64,000 bases of DNA from Rhodobium gokarnense (GTDB lineage Bacteria > Pseudomonadota > Alphaproteobacteria > Rhizobiales > Rhodobiaceae), in NCBI RefSeq assembly GCF_025961475.1, contig NZ_JAOQNS010000001.1, positions 248,001-312,000 of the forward strand, read 5' to 3'. Below are positions 59,925 to 64,000 of the stretch, piece by piece. Made by a program: the position numbers and the translations under genes. The notes under the pieces were generated by a model. The model did no database searches. It saw only the letters and a program-made list of their open reading frames with translations, and was not told where the DNA came from. How positions within the stretch are numbered: position 1 is the first letter of the stretch; every line of letters begins with the position of its first letter.

Positions 59925-61925
59925 CTAGGCGACCTTTTCCCCGTACCGTTCGACCAGATAGCGATGCGTCGGCGGCGGCACGATCCGTGCGATTCCGTCG
60001 AAATCGCCCGCTTTCAGGAGACGCCGTACCGTCGAAGCGCTGATCACGGTGCCTTCTTTGCTGATGCGGGGGATGATGTCCACCTTGATCCCGTATTCGG
60101 GCAGGAGCTCGGCCATCTTCTCATTGTATTGGCGCGTGATGTTGCAGGTCGGCTCATAACCGAGGAAGATCACCGAAATCCCCATCGGTGGGGCGATATA
60201 TTCCGCAAAGAACCATGCCTCCATGGAGGCATCCGCCCGCACCTCGCTTACGTCGTCCTTGGAAAAATATTCCGGGAAGGTGAGCTCGGTGCAAATATAG
60301 CGTCCACCTTTCAGCACGGTCACGTTCTTCAGGTGCGCCGTGCCTTCGGTGACCAGTCGCAGGCGATCCTCGAAGGGAAAGAAGCTGAGGTCCTCTTCGA
60401 TCACGAAGAGATAGAGATGATCCACCTTCGAGGCCGCATATTCGATCAGGTGGAGATGGCCGAGCGTCATCGGATTGCAGTTGACGGCCACGCTGCCGAT
60501 CTTTCCGGCCCGCCCTGCGCTCACGTCGCGCACGTATTCCACATAATCCTTGAGGGCACCGCATTCGACGACGTCCGCGGCGTTGCGGTAGATCAGGTAT
60601 TTGACGAAATCGATCGACGGATGCGCCGTGATGGTGTCACCCGACGCCTTGGCATGCCTGGCCTCGCCGGCCTCGATCATGGCATGGATCTTCTCTGCGA
60701 CGATCCGGTTGCCCTTCGGCCCGACATGGGAATGGTCGAAGAACACTTCGCCAAGTTCGTGCGGGCGCGAGAAATCGACGTGGAGGGCTTCCAGATCCTC
60801 CAACTCCGCCGGAACCTCGAAGAGCCGGGGATACCCGAACAGCACCACGACGTCGCCTTCTTCGACGCGCGTCTGGTAGAGATTGTTGAGGCAGACCAGC
60901 AGGGGATTGCCACGCAGGCCGTGGTTCTCAACGGCCCGGGGCTCGCCGCCGCTTTCGTTCAGCAGAGCCTGCAGGAAGCTCGGAACGGTGCGGGCATCGT
61001 CGCTGCCGAAACCGTAGACGTCGGAACCGCCGCACACGAGCACGCGTCGCCTTGCGCCTGCCGGCGCCCCGACCGTGCGCCGCCGGTTGCCGACGACGCT
61101 CACATACCGACTGTCATAGTTCGGCAGGACCACGCGCGTCGCGTGAAGGATATGGGTCGGACCGGTGAAGATCTGATCGACATAATCCTCGTCAAATTCG
61201 GGCACGTCGTCATAGACCAGAGGAAGATGGGGTGGCATGGATTTCAGCCATTCGACCCGCTTGTGCATCTTCTCCCAGAATGCCGCCGCCAGAAGGCCGT
61301 CTTCGACGTCGGTGCGGTTCCGGACATCGAAGAGATTGTCGAGGCTCACATAAAGCAGCCGGGCCCCGCAGGACTCCACGAACCGCTTCGCGTTCGCGAG
61401 CGCGGCAAAGTGGTGCCGCTCCGTGAGAAGGCGGGAGGCTTCCAGGATCGATCTGGGGCCGGCGGCGAGCGGTCCGAGGAAGAAGAGCTGATCGAATTCC
61501 ACATCCTCGCCGTCGAATCCGCCGCCGTCGATCATGGCGATCAACAGCCGCTCCGCCGACGCCGCGTTGGCAAGCGCGGAGCGCACCTCCGCGGGCAGCT
61601 CGGCATGGGCCTTGTGCGCGGCCTCGAGTCTGCCCAGCCGCAGCAGGCATTCGAGCTTTCGTTCGGCGACCGCGGTGTCTTCCGGCCGGCGCGCGAGCCA
61701 GTCATCATAGCCAGTCAGGGCCGCATCGCGGGCGCCGCGCTGCCACAGCCGCTCGCCGAGGCGCAGTGCGACCTCCGGCTCATCGGGAAAATCTTCCAGC
61801 GCCGCGCGCAGGACGCGCTCAGCGACCAGGTCCGCGTGCGAATACGGCTCGCAGGACACGCTGCTCGGCGGATAGTTCGCGTCGATCCACGAAAACACTT
61901 TGGCAACATCGTATCGCTCCGGCAT
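59925..61925 (-). CDS. SGNH-hydrolase-like/CitC-like nucleotidyltransferase fusion protein
   Basis: A 666-residue multidomain protein. Residues about 30-125 are helical and TPR-like. Residues 295-415 look like an SGNH esterase/acyltransferase (GGSDVYGFG at 299-307; DxxH as D397-H400). Residues 475-650 form a cytidylyltransferase-fold domain like the citrate lyase ligase C-terminal domain: NPMTLGH (494-500), EEDLSFFPFEDRL, and ISASTVR (628-634). No signal peptide. Coupled to the sulfotransferase, it suggests acyl or nucleotide activation plus sulfation of a glycan or lipid. Function unknown. Confidence 0.72.
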   Translation of the reverse strand: MPERYDVAKVFSWIDANYPPSSVSCEPYSHADLVAERVLRAALEDFPDEPEVALRLGERLWQRGARDAALTGYDDWLARRPEDTAVAERKLECLLRLGRLEAAHKAHAELPAEVRSALANAASAERLLIAMIDGGGFDGEDVEFDQLFFLGPLAAGPRSILEASRLLTERHHFAALANAKRFVESCGARLLYVSLDNLFDVRNRTDVEDGLLAAAFWEKMHKRVEWLKSMPPHLPLVYDDVPEFDEDYVDQIFTGPTHILHATRVVLPNYDSRYVSVVGNRRRTVGAPAGARRRVLVCGGSDVYGFGSDDARTVPSFLQALLNESGGEPRAVENHGLRGNPLLVCLNNLYQTRVEEGDVVVLFGYPRLFEVPAELEDLEALHVDFSRPHELGEVFFDHSHVGPKGNRIVAEKIHAMIEAGEARHAKASGDTITAHPSIDFVKYLIYRNAADVVECGALKDYVEYVRDVSAGRAGKIGSVAVNCNPMTLGHLHLIEYAASKVDHLYLFVIEEDLSFFPFEDRLRLVTEGTAHLKNVTVLKGGRYICTELTFPEYFSKDDVSEVRADASMEAWFFAEYIAPPMGISVIFLGYEPTCNITRQYNEKMAELLPEYGIKVDIIPRISKEGTVISASTVRRLLKAGDFDGIARIVPPPTHRYLVERYGEKVA

Positions 61926-62209
61926 CGTGATCTCCTGTGCTGCCGCGACAACGCAAAAAGAAGGGCAATTTCATCCTGATAAACGTACGCCCGAACACAA
62001 AACGGTCCCGGAGTCTGCCCGTGACGTTCGCCGAGTCACAGTATCTCCGAGGGCCGCCAAGGTTAAAGCCAATTCTTGCAGGACGCCTGGAAAACTCCAC
62101 ATCGAAAAAGCTGCCGGGCGCGGCAGCGTCTTCGGACGCGGGGCGGCCTTTCGGTCGCCGTCGGATTCGCCGGCCACCATAAGGGGTTTCCCGGAGGGCT
62201 CCAAGGGGG
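61926..62209. other. Intergenic region upstream of the fusion gene
   Basis: A 284-base stretch between the metal permease stop (62210) and the fusion gene start (61925), both on the minus strand. GATCTCCTGT next to the start is the complement of a ribosome-binding site (AGGAGATC). The part at 61950-62050 is less GC-rich and probably holds the promoter of the two-gene unit. No terminator, repeat or RNA gene was recognised. Confidence 0.4.
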
Positions 62210-63055
62210 CTAGGCGGCGACGGTCCGCATCGAGGCGCGTCTGGTCAGGATGAGCCGGCGGACGAAGGCGACGATGAAGAGGGCGGTCAGCATCAGGACG
62301 ATGGTCGGGGCCGGGGCGCTGTCGAGGAAGAAGCTCAGATAGGTGCCGGCGATCATCGAGGCCATGCAGACGCCGATGGCGACGAACAGCATGGCGCCGA
62401 AGCGGCGGACCAGGAGAAAGGCGATGGCGCCGGGTGCGATCAGGAGCGCGATGGCGAGGATCAGCCCGGCGGCGGAAAGGGTCGCGACGATGGTCAGGGA
62501 CAGGGCCGCCAGCAGCCCGTAATGGAGCCAGGCGACGGGCAGGCCGGAGGCCTGGGCCTGCGCCGGGTCGAAGGCGTGCAGCACCAGGTCCTTCCATTTC
62601 AGGGCGATGGCGGCGGAGACGGCGGCCGAGATGAGGCCGGCGGTCCACAGCTCACCCGCCTCCACGCCCAGCATGTTGCCGAACAGGATGTGGCTGAGAT
62701 GGACGTTGGTGTCGACGGAGACGTAGAGCACGATGCCGAGGCCGAACATGCCGGAGAAGACGACGCCCATCACCGTGTCCTGCTTCACCCGGCTGTTGTA
62801 GGCGAGGTAGCCGGTGGCAAGGGCGCAGGTCATGCCGGCGAAAAAGGCGCCGACGATCAGCGGCAGGCCGAGGATGTAGGCCAGGACGACGCCGGGCAGC
62901 ACGGCATGGCTGACCGCATCGCCCATCAGGGCCCAGCCCTTCAGAACGAGAAAGCACGAGAGCAGCGCCGTTGGGACTGAGACGAGGACCGCGAGGAAGA
63001 AGGCGTTCTGCATGAAGCCGAACTGGAACGGCATCAGGAGGGTATCGAAGGACAT
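62210..63055 (-). CDS. Metal ABC transporter permease (SitD/MntB/ZnuB family)
   Basis: A 281-residue permease of the ABC-3 metal family, with about eight or nine membrane segments. The conserved GWALMGDAVSHAVLPGV and FGNMLGV segments and the SAAGLILAIALLIAPGAIAFLL helix are typical. The ATG at 63055 shares a base with the stop of the preceding permease gene (TGATG). The pair of permeases points to a SitABCD-like Mn/Fe importer; the metal cannot be read from the sequence. Confidence 0.9.
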   Translation of the reverse strand: MSFDTLLMPFQFGFMQNAFFLAVLVSVPTALLSCFLVLKGWALMGDAVSHAVLPGVVLAYILGLPLIVGAFFAGMTCALATGYLAYNSRVKQDTVMGVVFSGMFGLGIVLYVSVDTNVHLSHILFGNMLGVEAGELWTAGLISAAVSAAIALKWKDLVLHAFDPAQAQASGLPVAWLHYGLLAALSLTIVATLSAAGLILAIALLIAPGAIAFLLVRRFGAMLFVAIGVCMASMIAGTYLSFFLDSAPAPTIVLMLTALFIVAFVRRLILTRRASMRTVAA

Positions 63056-63939
63056 CAGGCGGCCTCCTCGATGCGCGCGCGCTCGCTTTCGCGGCGGACG
63101 GCGGCGGCGCGGCGGCGGGCGGCGATGAGCCCGTGCTTTGGCGCCAGCACGAATGCGGCAAGGAAGATGAGGGTCTGCAGGCAGACGATGATGCCGCCGG
63201 TGGCGCCGTCGATGAAGTAGCTCGCATAGGCGCCGAGGAAGCTCGTCGCCGTGCCGATCGCCACAGACGTCAGGATCAGTCGCGGGAAGCGGTCGCAGAG
63301 GAGGTAGGCGGTGGCGCCGGGCGTCACCACCATGGCGATGACGAGGAAGGCGCCGACGGTCTGCATGGCGGCGACGACGGAGGCGGAGAGGAGCACGAAG
63401 AAGACGGCCTTCAGGAGGCCGGGCCTCAGGCCGATGGAGCGGGCATGGTTCTCGTCGAAGAAGGTCACCATCAGGTCCTTCCACTTGGCCAGAAGCACGA
63501 CCAGCGAGACGACGCCGATGATGGCGAGCTGCAGGGTGTCCTCCGGCGTGATCGCCAGGATGTTGCCCATGGTGATGGTCTCGATGCTGATCGCCATCGG
63601 ATTGACGGAGATGAGGAAGAGGCCGAGGCCGAAGAAGGACGTGAAGATGAGACCGATGATGACGTCGACCTTGAGGCCCGACCTCTCCGACAGGAACAGC
63701 ATGGCGCCGGCCGCGAGCCCCCCGGCGACGAAGGCGCCCAGCGCAAAGGGCAGGCCGAGGATATAGGCGCCGGCAACGCCGGGCACGACGGAATGGGAGA
63801 GGGCATCGCCGATCAGCGACCAGCCCTTCAGCATCAGATAGGCCGACAGGAACGCGCAGACGCCGCCGACGAGGGCCGAGACCCACATGGCGTTGGTCAT
63901 GTAGCTGTAGCCGAAGGGCTCAAGGAGATGGGCGATCAT
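63055..63939 (-). CDS. Metal ABC transporter permease (SitC family)
   Basis: A 294-residue ABC-3 family permease, related to but distinct from its downstream partner. GWSLIGDALSHSVVPGVAGAYI and TMGNILAI match the SitC type, and a charged C-terminus (about 275-294) follows the last helix. It overlaps the upstream gene by three bases and the downstream gene by one, so the operon is tightly coupled. Two different permeases suggest a heterodimeric channel. Confidence 0.9.
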   Translation of the reverse strand: MIAHLLEPFGYSYMTNAMWVSALVGGVCAFLSAYLMLKGWSLIGDALSHSVVPGVAGAYILGLPFALGAFVAGGLAAGAMLFLSERSGLKVDVIIGLIFTSFFGLGLFLISVNPMAISIETITMGNILAITPEDTLQLAIIGVVSLVVLLAKWKDLMVTFFDENHARSIGLRPGLLKAVFFVLLSASVVAAMQTVGAFLVIAMVVTPGATAYLLCDRFPRLILTSVAIGTATSFLGAYASYFIDGATGGIIVCLQTLIFLAAFVLAPKHGLIAARRRAAAVRRESERARIEEAA

Positions 63940-64000
63940 CGGTCGGATCCGCCTTTCCGGGACCCGTCTTCCTCGCCTCCGTTCTCCTCGCGCCGGCTCT
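63936..64000 (-). CDS. 3' end of an upstream gene, probably the metal ABC ATPase
   Basis: A minus-strand frame is open from the window edge to a TGA at 63936-63938 that overlaps the permease ATG (ATGA). The visible tail is hydrophilic (Arg, Glu, Gly and Lys rich, ending GGSDR), like the C-terminal extension of SitB/MntA ATPases. Identity is inferred from gene order only. Confidence 0.5.
   Translation of the reverse strand, partial: SRREENGGEEDGSRKGGSDR

Noticed and set aside
59796-61979. A 727-codon plus-strand open frame opposite the SGNH/nucleotidyltransferase gene
   Set aside because: Its translation is rich in His, Arg and Asp with no recognisable motifs. The minus-strand frame has clear domains, so this is a high-GC antisense shadow.

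Overview
This GC-rich window is tightly packed, with many ATGA and TGATG start/stop overlaps. It looks like a chromosomal segment of an alphaproteobacterium, probably a Hyphomicrobiales-type heterotroph. This is inferred from the aerobic-type cobalamin genes (cobF, cobB, cobQ, cobO), the many TRAP and ABC solute importers, and LysR/GntR/LacI regulators beside each catabolic unit. No tRNA, rRNA, prophage, insertion sequence or CRISPR array was seen.

Layout. 1-3061: end of a polyamine-type ABC importer operon (binding protein cut by the window edge, two permeases) with a LysR regulator. 3143-8409 (minus): a five-gene, translationally coupled operon for two 2-oxoacid:ferredoxin oxidoreductases (IorA/IorB type plus KorABC type). 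8570-10433: a secreted CIA30-like protein and an MFS exporter. 10514-25491: a uronate catabolism island. On the minus strand are eda, kdgK, kduD, kduI, kdgF and a TRAP importer; then come a GntR regulator, uxaA and manD, a second GntR, uxaC and a fructuronate reductase. Together they convert glucuronate, galacturonate-derived acids and unsaturated uronates to 2-keto-3-deoxygluconate and then to pyruvate plus glyceraldehyde-3-phosphate. 25504-34053: a LacI-controlled alpha-glycoside system (GH31 enzyme and binding protein on plus; LacI, two unusual permeases and the ATPase on minus), with two near-identical palindromic operators in the divergent promoter.

34198-37187: a small membrane protein and a TAXI-type TRAP importer. 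37379-42885: a second polyamine-type ABC importer with a DUF3830 protein and a divergent LysR gene. 43095-49579: a GntR(UTRA)-controlled TRAP importer followed by a large uncharacterised PHP/DUF3604-like metallohydrolase. 50037-59099: a cobalamin cluster (cobF, cobB, a CobC-like phosphatase, cobS, cobU/P, a B12 riboswitch in front of a cysteine-rich protein, two tandem cobQ genes, cobO). 59203-61925: a sulfotransferase and a 666-residue SGNH/nucleotidyltransferase fusion. 62210-end: two permeases and the tail of a third gene of a Mn/Fe/Zn-type ABC importer.

The least explained items are the sulfotransferase plus SGNH-CitC-like pair, the cytosolic PHP-like enzyme tied to a TRAP importer, the riboswitch that appears to serve only the cysteine-rich protein, the tandem cobQ genes whose similarity is much higher in the C-terminal half, and the oxidoreductase operon in which a ferredoxin domain is fused to IorB. 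GC-rich mosaic palindromic repeats sit in three intergenic gaps (45.7, 49.8 and 55.0 kb).
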